DNA from: a bacterium
Lineage (GTDB): Bacteria; Patescibacteriota; Dojkabacteria; GCA-002793355
Length of the DNA: 64,000 nt
Assembly (NCBI GenBank): GCA_020853235.1
Contig: JADYZG010000029.1
Span: 62,001-126,000 of the forward strand
Direction: 5' to 3'
The notes below the pieces were generated by a model. It was given only the letters and a program-made list of their open reading frames with translations. It was not told the origin of the DNA and made no database searches. Of this stretch, positions 20,985-30,697 are shown one piece after another. The number at the start of each line of letters is the position of its first letter. The first letter of the stretch is position 1. The position numbers and the translations under genes were made by a program.

Positions 20985-21644
20985 ATGATTGAACTAAAAG
21001 CACAAACAAGAACAGTCGTTGGAAAAAAGAACCGAGGACTTCTTGCACAAGGTATTGCTCCAGGGAGCATTAGCCGAGCAGGGGCAGAAACTGTTCTTAT
21101 ACAAGCTGATCAAACAGCATTACTTGCTTTATCTCGTGCGTCAAACTCAGAAGTAATCAACCTTACTGTGGACGAAAAAGATACCTATACTACAGTTGCA
21201 TCAGAGTTGTATGTTAACCCATTGAACAATAAGGTTGAAGCCTTTTCTTTGACAGAACTTACGCCAAAATCACACGTTACTGTTCGAGTTCCTATCGTTA
21301 CCGAAGGAGTTTCTCCAGCAGTAAAGAACAACCTCGGTGTTTTGATTATGAACTTACCAGAACTTCGAATCACCGCAAATAGCGAAAATATCATTGACAA
21401 GATTGTTATTGATATCTCAACATTAGCAGATGTCGGTGCACGTGTCTTGGTTTCAGAATTGCCAGGAATTGAGAAAATCAAACTTGCAAGTGAGAAAGAT
21501 CGAACATTAACCGTTGTTACCGTCCGACCACTCCAGAAAGTTGAAGTGTTTTTGAGAACAGAAGCCGACGCAGCAACACCTGTAGAAGGTGAAGCAGGCG
21601 CAACTCCAGAAGGAGAAACGACTCCAGCGGAAGAGGCGAAATAA
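20985..21644 (+). CDS. rplY: 50S ribosomal protein L25/CTC family
   Basis: L25-like N-terminal domain with TL5-type C-terminal domain. Confidence 0.85.
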   Translation: MIELKAQTRTVVGKKNRGLLAQGIAPGSISRAGAETVLIQADQTALLALSRASNSEVINLTVDEKDTYTTVASELYVNPLNNKVEAFSLTELTPKSHVTVRVPIVTEGVSPAVKNNLGVLIMNLPELRITANSENIIDKIVIDISTLADVGARVLVSELPGIEKIKLASEKDRTLTVVTVRPLQKVEVFLRTEADAATPVEGEAGATPEGETTPAEEAK

Positions 21645-21670
21645 AAGATTCAATTTTTGTTATCGAAACA

Positions 21671-22069
21671 ATGTCAGCGAGTCGAATACAAAAAATCGGT
21701 GTTTTCTTGGGTGATCCAGACGCAAATGGCGGGATAATCGAAGCACTTGAGAAAGAATTTCCTGGTGCGACTTTAAATATATATGGTCCAGATAGAGCTT
21801 TGGAAGCAATGAGGTTTGTAGTCCAAGTCTTTTTGGGGAAAGAGAAAGTTGATTTTTTTATTCATGATAGTGGTGGTAGGCAGCCAGTATCGTTTGCTAA
21901 GAAACAAAAGGGCTTGCAAAGGTTAGGTGTTCCGCTTTTTCTGCTTGGTACAGGTGAACTCTCAGATTTAGGAATTCCAGTAGAAGGTGAGAACATGAGC
22001 GAAATTGCTGGCAAGATTAGAGTAAAGATGGGTTTGCCTGCGAGAAATAGTGGTCCGGAGAAGGAGTAA
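21671..22069 (+). CDS. Hypothetical protein
   Basis: 132 aa ORF in gene-dense context. Confidence 0.55.
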   Translation: MSASRIQKIGVFLGDPDANGGIIEALEKEFPGATLNIYGPDRALEAMRFVVQVFLGKEKVDFFIHDSGGRQPVSFAKKQKGLQRLGVPLFLLGTGELSDLGIPVEGENMSEIAGKIRVKMGLPARNSGPEKE

Positions 22070-22183
22070 AAGTAGAGCAATGCTTGTTCTAGGGGTTTAT
22101 AATAAATCTACTTAATCCGCCACCATTTTTGTTTCTTTTCACGTGATGCTTTAAAATGGTTTGCCTGTAAGATATACTTGTCT

Positions 22184-22213
22184 CGAGTCAGGTCCAGTAC
22201 CCTCTCTGACTCG
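22184..22213 (+). promoter_or_regulatory. 5'-leader stem-loop
   Basis: CGAGTCAG-N14-CTGACTCG just after a TATACT box (22173..22178). Confidence 0.5.
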
Positions 22214-22238
22214 TTAATTCTTTATTTCGGTAAATATT

Positions 22239-22834
22239 ATGGCAAGTTTCGACAAAGAAATCTTCTGTATAAAGAAAGCTGTTTTTTTCGTGATACTAAT
22301 TGGCGGGGTTTTTATAGCGAAGATAAGGAGCTTTATTACAATCGTCTGCTCAACGAATCTGAATTTCGACTTCGCGCGATTTTAGAAGAAGATAAAACGT
22401 ATCTTCAAGTGATTCCACAAGTAATATTGCGACATGAAGGTAAGTATTTTCTCCACAGGCAAGTCAAGCGAAACGAAGCTCGTTTGAATTCGCTTTGCCC
22501 GTTGTTTTTGGGTGGTCATGTTGCTGAAGTGGAGTTAGACAAAAACTCTTCAGAAGATTATATTCAACAAGCATTGAATCGAGAAATTGCCGAAGAAGTC
22601 ACGATGAATGCGAAAATCATAAATAAAACGTTTCTTGGCCTTATCTACCTTGACGATAATGAGGTAAATAGCGTTCATATTGGGGTTGCATATATCTTTG
22701 ATGTTGATGGCGAAGACGTCAAAGTACGCGAAGAAGGTTTGGAAACAATCGGCTGGGTTGATAAAAAGTACCTACAAGAACACATCGAAGAGTTGACGTA
22801 TTGGTCGAGGATTGTTGTTGATTCATTAGAGTAA
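22239..22834 (+). CDS. Nudix-family hydrolase, apparently requiring a -1 frameshift at a T7 run
   Basis: GGHVAEVE...ALNREIAEEV Nudix box in the downstream frame; ATG 22239 frame (MASFDKEIFCIKKAVFF) joins it at T_TTT_TTC 22283..22289. Confidence 0.65.
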
Positions 22835-22881
22835 ATCTTCTAGGTAAATTCAGGAAAAATGGTATAATCCCTTACGTTATT

Positions 22882-22955
22882 GGGCCTGTAGCTCAGTTTG
22901 GTAGAGCACTTCATTCGCATTGAAGGGGTCAGGGGTTCGACTCCCCTCAGGTCCA
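22882..22955 (+). tRNA. tRNA-Ala (CGC)
   Basis: Cloverleaf; anticodon loop TTCGCAT; G3:U70 acceptor wobble; TATAAT box about 14 nt upstream. Confidence 0.93.
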
Positions 22956-23155
22956 TTGGCTGTGTACTCTGGTGCAGCCAGAGAGTACAGCCAAAGAAAC
23001 AGAGAGTCGAGCCGTAGGTTCTATTTCGAACCCATTGGATTCGCGATAAAAAAAGTGAGAAATATAAGCCATTTAAAGAAAAGAAGTAGTCGTCATTCTT
23101 CCCTCAGGTCTATGTTACTCCCTGTGCCATTAATTGTGGGAGGTAAACGCCATTT

Positions 23156-23752
23156 TTATTTAATCGAAGAACCTGATTTTTTGGCGCCGAATTTGAATTG
23201 AACGAGGCCAAAAATGAGCGCGTTCACGACTAAAATGTAGATAATAAACCCACTATTAGCAAAGGTTAATGATGACATAGTCAACAATGTAAGAATCACG
23301 CCAATAGAGGTAGCTAGCCACGGCCATGCAATTTCTGTTTCAGGATACTTATATGCTTTGATTATTGTAGGCAAAGCTGCCAAACCATCTGCGACAATAC
23401 TAAAGAATATTGCCACATTCCCGACTTTAGTTATTAGCCATATAATTAGGCCTAAAATCGAAAGGATTCCACAGATTAAATCTTGTCTTGTAATTTTCCA
23501 TTCCGCTTCTTTGTTCACAAAAGATGCAGCAAAGATAAGCAATGGTAGGAAGCCCACACTAAACGTCATTAATGATTCAAGCCCAACTCCCTGTTTCATC
23601 TGTGCAAAAAAGGCAATAAATGGCGCAATCGACCACAGAAGAAATGAAACTTTATTAGGCTTAACTTTTCCTTTTACTGTATCCACAAGATACGCGAGAG
23701 AACCGATTGTTCCTATTAACGTCCCTATAATAATGAAGTTCTGATGTAACAT
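23156..23752 (-). CDS. Membrane protein, unknown function
   Basis: 198 aa multi-TM; TATAAT-N5-ATG. Confidence 0.65.
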   Translation of the reverse strand: MLHQNFIIIGTLIGTIGSLAYLVDTVKGKVKPNKVSFLLWSIAPFIAFFAQMKQGVGLESLMTFSVGFLPLLIFAASFVNKEAEWKITRQDLICGILSILGLIIWLITKVGNVAIFFSIVADGLAALPTIIKAYKYPETEIAWPWLATSIGVILTLLTMSSLTFANSGFIIYILVVNALIFGLVQFKFGAKKSGSSIK

Positions 23753-23842
23753 GTGGAATTATATCATTGATCGTATACTTGTACGATCAGACAGGTACAA
23801 ATGATACTCAAAACAGAATTTCTCTGCCAGCTCTTTCAATGG

Positions 23843-24605
23843 CTAGACCCCTTTTGTCTCTTTCTCGAAAAACTCAAAAATTCTCAGCAATGTTCCTTGC
23901 GTGAATGTGTGCCCAATATCTGGAGGACTTTCTAAACGGTAAGATGTTTTATGGTCAGCGAGGTATTGCGCATAGTTTAGAAATCTTTCATAGGCAGTTT
24001 TTCCTAATACCGATTTGAAAGTGCCTAGTTTATTTGCGTTGAATACTCGTACCTCATAGAACAAAGGATCATTTTCGTCTTTGTTATCGAGGATACCTTT
24101 GTACAAATAGGTTGGTATCTTCAGAAATGCCTCCTTGTTAAAGTGATTACCAGTTATGTCATTAATCTTTCCAATGCCAAACGGATAGGGAAGCTCGACA
24201 CCGTCTATTTGTTCCTCTGGATAAATGAAATTGCCGCACAATGTTACTGCAACGGCAGCAGTCATATCTGGATAGAGCAGTGCAAACCGATTGCTAGTGC
24301 GCCCCCTGCTGAAACACCTCCAACGAGGAATTTTTCCATGACCTTGTACTGTGATTTCCTCAAGACAGTTTGTACGTGCGTGAGCATTTTATCTCGTCCG
24401 CAGTTCCCTGTTTGATGTTTGCAATCATTTCGTCGTAAGTGATATCTCGTTCACTTCCGTGCCCCCAAAGCAAAATTTTGTAAGTAATATTTTTTTCTAG
24501 ATTATTTGGAAGGACTACGTGATAGGCAAACCGACTAACTCTTTGTAACTCAACTTCAGGTGATACGTGAATATTATTTTTGTACACGGTTTCTATTGTT
24601 GCCAC
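23843..24605 (-). pseudogene. Alpha/beta-hydrolase-like protein broken by two frameshifts
   Basis: Frames join as ...CGRDKMLTHVQTVLRKSQYKVMEKFLVGGVSAGGALA/RFALLYPDMTAAVAVTLCGNF..., giving a GxSxG nucleophile elbow. Confidence 0.7.
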
Positions 24606-24653
24606 TACATATTATCTCTGTATTTTCAGATAATAACAATGCTATAATCGATT

Positions 24654-25328
24654 ATGAAAACAATAGACTATGCAAAAGCACTCTCTTGGTATGTGAACGA
24701 CAAAAAGTTCTGGCCAACGGTTTTAACAATTTCTTTGTATATCTTCTCATGTGTTTTGTTATTGCCTGTTTTTTACGTTTTGCCAGTACTAACAGGTTAT
24801 TCACTCAAACTTATCCGTAATATTCAAGAGGGTAAGTATGAATTACCTGAACTCGAAAGTGGTTATTGGAAAGAGGGAGTAATGGTGCTTCTTGTAACAT
24901 TCGCATTTTATCTTCTGGTAGGCATTGTAGTAAGTGGTGTTATCGCAGTTTCTCAGATAACGACTCATGTGGTAAGAGAATATTCTCACTTCGGTGGTGC
25001 TTTATTGAGATTGGGCACGTATATGGTGAGTCTAGTGCTGCAATCGACAGTATCTCTTGTTTTCCCATTAATTTCGTTTGTTGCATATAGCATTTATGCT
25101 AAAACTCGCAATCTGAACAGCATGTTTATGGCAAGTAATTATAAGCAAATTTGGGAGAGTAACAGATGGAATGTTGTTATCTCTTATGGGCTTTATTTCA
25201 CTGCAACTTCTGCACTTGGGGCAATTGGCCTGCTTGCTTGCTGTGTTGGTATACTTCCGGCTCTGGCCATTTCAATGTTTCTTATGGCAGGCTTTGCTGG
25301 GCAGTTGGATACAAAAGGCGTTAGTTAG
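24654..25328 (+). CDS. DUF4013-like membrane protein
   Basis: 224 aa with DUF4013-like pattern (GYSLKLIRNIQEGKYELPE); TATAAT-N5-ATG. Confidence 0.65.
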   Translation: MKTIDYAKALSWYVNDKKFWPTVLTISLYIFSCVLLLPVFYVLPVLTGYSLKLIRNIQEGKYELPELESGYWKEGVMVLLVTFAFYLLVGIVVSGVIAVSQITTHVVREYSHFGGALLRLGTYMVSLVLQSTVSLVFPLISFVAYSIYAKTRNLNSMFMASNYKQIWESNRWNVVISYGLYFTATSALGAIGLLACCVGILPALAISMFLMAGFAGQLDTKGVS

Positions 25329-25851
25329 AAGTACGTTCAATTCTAATTCTTGCGATGGCGATAGTTGAGCTCACTTCAGTTACTTTACCATCACTATAAT
25401 TATGCTGATTAATCGTACTATCTCCTCTTCTTGTGATACCAAATGCCGCATCGCCGATTTGTGGAAATAACCGAACAGGGTAATAGGCTCTGTCGTTTGG
25501 TTTGCCTACAGGGGGAAAATACATCAAGCACGTTTGGTAATCATACTTCCATATTTCACCGTAAGTAGCAAAAGATTCTGGTTCACTGAAGACGCCATGA
25601 AATGGTAATTTTACAATACGAATATTATCTCGAGGCTCTTGCATTGCAAGAGTAAGAAAATTTGATGTAGTAGTATCCGTTATTGAATTAAAAAATGTGA
25701 TTACTCCTATTTTTCGCCCGTCTGCACCAGTTTTTTTATAGCGGTAAGTGTTTTCTTCATGATCGAAAGTAAAAAATCTTGTATCCTCTGGACGATTCCC
25801 AGAAATCGTAAATGAATTTGGAAGTTCTAGTTCACTCGATCTGTTTGGCAT
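25321..25851 (-). CDS. Hypothetical protein
   Basis: 176 aa; TATAAT-N5-ATG; 8-nt convergent overlap with the neighbour. Confidence 0.6.
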   Translation of the reverse strand: MPNRSSELELPNSFTISGNRPEDTRFFTFDHEENTYRYKKTGADGRKIGVITFFNSITDTTTSNFLTLAMQEPRDNIRIVKLPFHGVFSEPESFATYGEIWKYDYQTCLMYFPPVGKPNDRAYYPVRLFPQIGDAAFGITRRGDSTINQHNYSDGKVTEVSSTIAIARIRIERTSN

Positions 25852-25905
25852 TACGTATTATACCATTCTCTCGTAATTTCTAATAATCTAGTGCGGAAAT
25901 CCTAC

Positions 25906-26502
25906 CTACGCTGCTTCTATCCTTTCGGCTACTTCTTCCCAATTAATTAATTCGGTAAACCACTTATCGACATAGGTACCGCGATCGTTTTTGTAATCGA
26001 GGTAATACGCATGCTCCCAGACATCTAGCGCAAGAACAGGATGATAACCTGGTAAATGATTGAGATTATGTTTCTCAATAGTCATAATCAGGAGCTCTTT
26101 TGTTGGGGTTGCGTACATAACTGCCCAACCAGATCCTTCCACAGCTTTAGCAACGCCAATAAACTGTTTTTGCATCTGTTCGTAACCACCAAAAGATTTT
26201 GTCACCGCATCTTCTAGTGATTGGATTGGCGTGTATTCCTTGCCTGGAGGTTGCATAATTTGCCAAAAGAGCTCGTGCAGTAAATGTCCTGAGACATGAA
26301 ATGAAAGGTCGCGTAACGTTGCTTTGAGGTCTAGGTCGGGTAATTCGCCTGCTCGATTTTTCTCAAGTTTTTCAAGTGCTGTATTTGCTCCTGCAACATA
26401 AGCAGCGTGGTGTTTATCATGGTGCAATGCCATGACCTCTTTTGAAATTATAGGTGCTAAAGCATCGTATGCGTAGGGAAGTTGCGGAAGTTCATACTTC
26501 AT
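25906..26502 (-). CDS. Superoxide dismutase (Fe/Mn)
   Basis: YELPQLPYAYDALAP...HHDKHHAAYV...DVWEHAYYLDYKNDRGTYVD. Confidence 0.97.
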   Translation of the reverse strand: MKYELPQLPYAYDALAPIISKEVMALHHDKHHAAYVAGANTALEKLEKNRAGELPDLDLKATLRDLSFHVSGHLLHELFWQIMQPPGKEYTPIQSLEDAVTKSFGGYEQMQKQFIGVAKAVEGSGWAVMYATPTKELLIMTIEKHNLNHLPGYHPVLALDVWEHAYYLDYKNDRGTYVDKWFTELINWEEVAERIEAA

Positions 26503-26519
26503 TGTCTATGAAAATTAAT

Positions 26520-28313
26520 TTAATTTTTTGGTCTCCAAGCTTTTAGTGAGTTCAAAAATGAAACGCGTTGGTTTCCTGTCGTGATGTAGGTAAGAAGATC
26601 ACTATCATAAATAGTTGTGGTGATGCCTGTACCAAGATATTTACCTTTGTACATATAGTGAGTGAGGATAAGTCCCTGTCTTGTCCCTAACTGCTGAGTT
26701 TGGTCAAAATAGAGATTGCCAAGACCATAGAAAATTGATTTTCCTTTATAAATTTCATAAGTTTGTGGTTGATGTGCTTGTGTTCCGATAACAATATCTG
26801 CTCCTGCATCAACTGCTTGTCTAAAATCTTTCTTTTGATTTGGTGAGGTGATCGGCCCATAACATTGTTGAACTGTTGCTCCTGTGTCGGTATAACTCCA
26901 ACATTCTTGATACTGAAAATCAACGACAACTACATCCGCGCCATTTTTTCTTGCTTCTGCAACGTCGCGAGTTATTTTTTCTGCTGACCAGGAGTTTGCA
27001 CCCGCCCTTGATTTACCTGCTAATGCACCAGTTCCTAAAATCGTGTCATAAAAATTATACCCAAGAAATGCAATTTTTGTTCCTTTCACTTCTTTGTACA
27101 GAATTTTCGATGCATCTTCTGCGTTTAGCCCTCCACCAAAGTAACTCCAGCCAAGATTTTTGTATTGTTGAATAGTTGCAGTATTGTATGTAGAGCCTTT
27201 GTCATTATTGTGATTGCCGGTTAACTCAACAATATCAACACCGCTTTTCTTGAGAGCCTCTATATGGGATGAGACCATACAAAAAGAAACTCCGCCGGCA
27301 GGAGCACAATGTGGAACCATAGAGATTTCATTGGAAACATGGGTCAAATCTGCTTTGCTTAAGAATGCGCCGATTTTCCGTGATGCATAAGCAGGATCTC
27401 CTGACGCATTTGTTTTAATTCCTAACCCGCGGGTTATTGCGGTGACACCAGTCATACGAAGAGACAACAGATTATCTTTCGAGAATGATTCTGGGAACTG
27501 AGCAGCTGCTCGTGCAGCAACAATATTTTTCGAAGCTACTGAGTCTCCATGAATAACGAGATAATAGGGAATTCCACCATTTGGAGCGTCTTCGAAGAAA
27601 TACTTTCCGTCAAGTTTGAGTAACTTGTATTGACCGTTTAGGTCGAAAAAATCGATCATTGCAAATGACTTTTCTTGATTTTTTAACGTGCTTGATACGT
27701 CTGAGGCTTCTCTCAGTTTTACTTCCTTTCCTGCGTACTTACTCAAAATTTCGTTATATAAAATCCGCTTTCCTGTTGGAACAATAATTTCATCTTGTAA
27801 TACATTTGTCTTGGAAATATCATCTTTAATCCAATATAAATGACCTACTGGAACGAGATAAAGTTGTGAAAGAACGAGATCATTCTTTTGTTTCTCTGCC
27901 GAATATTTAATAGTAACTTCGGGATTCTCCGTAACGAATGTGAATCGTTTTGTCCCATTAAATTCTATTGATTCGAGTTTCTTTTGAATTTCATTTCTTG
28001 TTGTTTCAGGGATTTCCGAAGCAAGTTGCAGTCGAATGGTCTTGTAAGAAATGGTTGGCAGTTGTGATCCTGGCCTTGTGATGTAATCGATTGACCAACG
28101 GACAATAGGAAAGTTTATCAAGTACAAGACGAGAATTTCCACGAGAAAGACGAGTACAGTAGTTAAAAGCACGCGTGTTGGGTCAAATTTTTTGAGTTTT
28201 GTTTCCTTGGCTTTGGTAATCTGCTCCTGCGTTTGTTGGTTGCCTTTTCTGACGCCTTCGAGTGGTTGTTTCTTTGATAAATTGCTCTTTGAAACGCGGT
28301 AAGTAATTTTCAT
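26520..28313 (-). CDS. CapA/PgsA-like protein (poly-gamma-glutamate capsule synthesis family)
   Basis: ELTGNHNNDKG, GADIVIGTQAHQPQTYEIYKGKSIFYGLGN; start moved to ATG 28313 because the track start lies in tRNA-Arg. Confidence 0.85.
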   Translation of the reverse strand: MKITYRVSKSNLSKKQPLEGVRKGNQQTQEQITKAKETKLKKFDPTRVLLTTVLVFLVEILVLYLINFPIVRWSIDYITRPGSQLPTISYKTIRLQLASEIPETTRNEIQKKLESIEFNGTKRFTFVTENPEVTIKYSAEKQKNDLVLSQLYLVPVGHLYWIKDDISKTNVLQDEIIVPTGKRILYNEILSKYAGKEVKLREASDVSSTLKNQEKSFAMIDFFDLNGQYKLLKLDGKYFFEDAPNGGIPYYLVIHGDSVASKNIVAARAAAQFPESFSKDNLLSLRMTGVTAITRGLGIKTNASGDPAYASRKIGAFLSKADLTHVSNEISMVPHCAPAGGVSFCMVSSHIEALKKSGVDIVELTGNHNNDKGSTYNTATIQQYKNLGWSYFGGGLNAEDASKILYKEVKGTKIAFLGYNFYDTILGTGALAGKSRAGANSWSAEKITRDVAEARKNGADVVVVDFQYQECWSYTDTGATVQQCYGPITSPNQKKDFRQAVDAGADIVIGTQAHQPQTYEIYKGKSIFYGLGNLYFDQTQQLGTRQGLILTHYMYKGKYLGTGITTTIYDSDLLTYITTGNQRVSFLNSLKAWRPKN

Positions 28314-28391
28314 GCAACAGTATACAACAGATTTTAGTTTCTGTGCCACAGGTTGGCAATGATATGCAGATTTGTAGTATAATTCTTTACT

Positions 28392-28465
28392 GCGTTCATA
28401 GCTCAATTGGATAGAGCATCAGTCTTCGGAACTGAGGGTTGGGGGTTCGAGTCCCTCTGAGCGCA
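28392..28465 (+). tRNA. tRNA-Arg (TCG)
   Basis: Cloverleaf; anticodon loop CTTCGGA on stem TCAGT/ACTGA. Confidence 0.93.
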
Positions 28466-28642
28466 TTTTTGTGTTTACGCAGAATGCGTAAATTCAAAAA
28501 TCTTATGTTTTTGGGCTCGAAACCCAAGACAAATGTAAACACTTACATTTGGCGAAGTGGCGGGCCCGATGTAGTAACACCTTAGTACGCGTAGCGCCAA
28601 TAAATTGTTACAAAGTGGGCGAGTCCCTCTGAGCGCATTTTT
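28448..28642 (+). repeat. Direct repeat of the tRNA-Arg 3' end flanking a hairpin-rich spacer
   Basis: CGAGTCCCTCTGAGCGCATTTTT identical at 28448..28470 and 28620..28642. Confidence 0.85.
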
Positions 28643-28648
28643 ATATTT

Positions 28649-28978
28649 ATGCCATTGGTGAATACTAATATAAGGAACAATCTTATACTTTTGAGTATAT
28701 TTGTTATAGTCGTATTATTCCCTATTCTTCCGAGTATTTTTCTCGTTCCTCTGATAAATAAATATGGTTGTACCGTGAATGAGGGAGGGGCATATCCTTG
28801 TATAATATTCGGAGGTCTTGACATTGGTAACTTAGTTTATGGGTTGGTCGGTGTTTTGCCCTGGCTTCTGTTACTTACGCTTCCAATAGGGATTGTCTGT
28901 ATATTCCTATGGATTATTTTCATTACTTTCCGATTTGTTGTGCGGAGATTAAGTCGGAAACCACCCGTGCTTGAGTAA
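28649..28978 (+). CDS. Small membrane protein
   Basis: 109 aa with two TM segments. Confidence 0.5.
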   Translation: MPLVNTNIRNNLILLSIFVIVVLFPILPSIFLVPLINKYGCTVNEGGAYPCIIFGGLDIGNLVYGLVGVLPWLLLLTLPIGIVCIFLWIIFITFRFVVRRLSRKPPVLE

Positions 28979-28985
28979 ACAACAA

Positions 28986-29486
28986 TTAGAAACGCATTCG
29001 CTTGTTTGCTTCTGCCTGAGTATTAGTTAGTGGTCCGAATATAGCAATTTCATTATGTTCCGCACCGCCAAAAGCTACCTTGCTTGATTTCGCTCTAAGT
29101 ACTATTGCACATTCACCGTTTTTGAATCGCGTTTTTCCAAATCCAAGTAATACAGTTTTAGTAATCGAACCGCCTACCTTTTGGGAGATAGAAATCTGAA
29201 GATTTTCATATGGATCAATTCCAGCGCTAGATCTAGTAGAAACTCTTCCACCTTTTGCTGTCTTCGTAACTCGGAATTGCCAAGAACCATCGTCGTATTT
29301 TGGATCTCTCATTGCTTCTTCGATGTTTTCTAATGTTTTTTTATCAATAAAAACCATGATTCCAGTAAGTTTGTGTAATAATATATCTGAAGAGTCAGGA
29401 CTTTTTTCTATTTGAGCAATAGTTATATGATCACCAATAACTAAAACAGTGTTTTCCTTGGTTTTATAAAGTTGAGACTCTGACAT
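28986..29486 (-). CDS. Hypothetical protein
   Basis: 166 aa ORF. Confidence 0.55.
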   Translation of the reverse strand: MSESQLYKTKENTVLVIGDHITIAQIEKSPDSSDILLHKLTGIMVFIDKKTLENIEEAMRDPKYDDGSWQFRVTKTAKGGRVSTRSSAGIDPYENLQISISQKVGGSITKTVLLGFGKTRFKNGECAIVLRAKSSKVAFGGAEHNEIAIFGPLTNTQAEANKRMRF

Positions 29487-29569
29487 TTTCTAGATAGTAT
29501 GTTTATTAATATCCCATTATAACAGTTTCCTGATAATGCTACAATATAATTAATTTCAGAATAGGCACT

Positions 29570-30655
29570 ATGAAAAATCCTTGGTACAGCTATAAAGTCG
29601 ACTACAAATGGTTAAAGACTTCTCAAAAAACGGGTAAAACCTACGATTTGGATTCAGTTGCTGGTCGAAGGACATATTATCAGGAGAAAATTGGTAAAGA
29701 AATTGAATATTTACGCGAGTATTTCAAAAAACAAACATTTTTGGGTTATTGGCTCGCCCCAAAGCAGTCAGGAAAAGGGACATTCATGAATGGATTAAAG
29801 GAGATTTTTGGAACTGATTTATTCACTCATATTAGCGTTGGTGACCTTGTTCGTAAAATTGACATTGAATTTAAAGAGGGTGGCAAGAAATCGGATATTT
29901 ACAAATATGCTTTGCAGCACTATCGTGGAGATATGCATATCGATGGTGCATTCGAAGCCTTAAGTGGAAGGAGTACAGAGAAATTAGTTCCAACCGAATT
30001 AGTTATGGTATTTCTTCGTCGAGAGATAGAGAAGTACGATAAAAAGTCATTATTTATTGACGGTTTCCCGCGTAATCTTGACCAAGTTTCGTATGCGTTA
30101 TATTTTAGAGAATTGGTAAACTATCGCCAGGATCCAGATGTTTTTATTTTGATAAATGCGCCTTTGACAGTCCTCGATGAACGTATGAAGCAGAGATTGG
30201 TATGCCCAGTTTGCGGAAATTCTCGGAGTCTTACTTTGTTACCAACTGAAAAAATCGAATACGATCAAAAAGAGGATAAATATTTTCTTATTTGTGATTT
30301 ACCGGGCTGTACAGGTGGGAGAATGATAGCGAAAGAGGGTGATAACCTTGGAATTGAAACAATTAAAAGCCGTATTCTTATTGATATTGAGGTAATGAAT
30401 CGGGCACGAAACTTGTATGGTATTCCGAAAATTGAACTGTATAATGCACTCGAACAAGAAAAAACACTCGATTATGTCGATGAATATGAGTGTACTTCGG
30501 AATGTGTCTATGCCCACGATACAAAGGGGAATGTCACCATTTCGAAAAAGTTATGGCTAGTAGAAGAAGGCAAGAATAACTATAATAGTTTATTGCCTCC
30601 AGCAGTAATTACGCAGTTGGTTAAGCAGTTAGCAAAAGTGTTGGGCTACGAGTAA
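29570..30655 (+). CDS. Adenylate kinase-like nucleoside monophosphate kinase with Cys-containing lid
   Basis: APKQSGKGTF P-loop, LFIDGFPRNLDQ, CPVCGNSRSLTLLP...CDLPGC lid. Confidence 0.8.
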   Translation: MKNPWYSYKVDYKWLKTSQKTGKTYDLDSVAGRRTYYQEKIGKEIEYLREYFKKQTFLGYWLAPKQSGKGTFMNGLKEIFGTDLFTHISVGDLVRKIDIEFKEGGKKSDIYKYALQHYRGDMHIDGAFEALSGRSTEKLVPTELVMVFLRREIEKYDKKSLFIDGFPRNLDQVSYALYFRELVNYRQDPDVFILINAPLTVLDERMKQRLVCPVCGNSRSLTLLPTEKIEYDQKEDKYFLICDLPGCTGGRMIAKEGDNLGIETIKSRILIDIEVMNRARNLYGIPKIELYNALEQEKTLDYVDEYECTSECVYAHDTKGNVTISKKLWLVEEGKNNYNSLLPPAVITQLVKQLAKVLGYE

Positions 30656-30697
30656 GTAAACATTCGCACCGAGTGGTACTATAGGGTATAATTAGCC

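Noticed and set aside
22178-22238. Track start of the Nudix ORF (SRVRSSTLSDS...)
   Set aside because: It begins at the edge of the -10 box and inside a hairpin; the ATG at 22239 gives a family-like N-terminus after a -1 shift
28314-28406. Track start of the CapA-like ORF at 28406
   Set aside because: Would overlap tRNA-Arg; ATG at 28313 with a TM/Lys-rich N-terminus is more plausible
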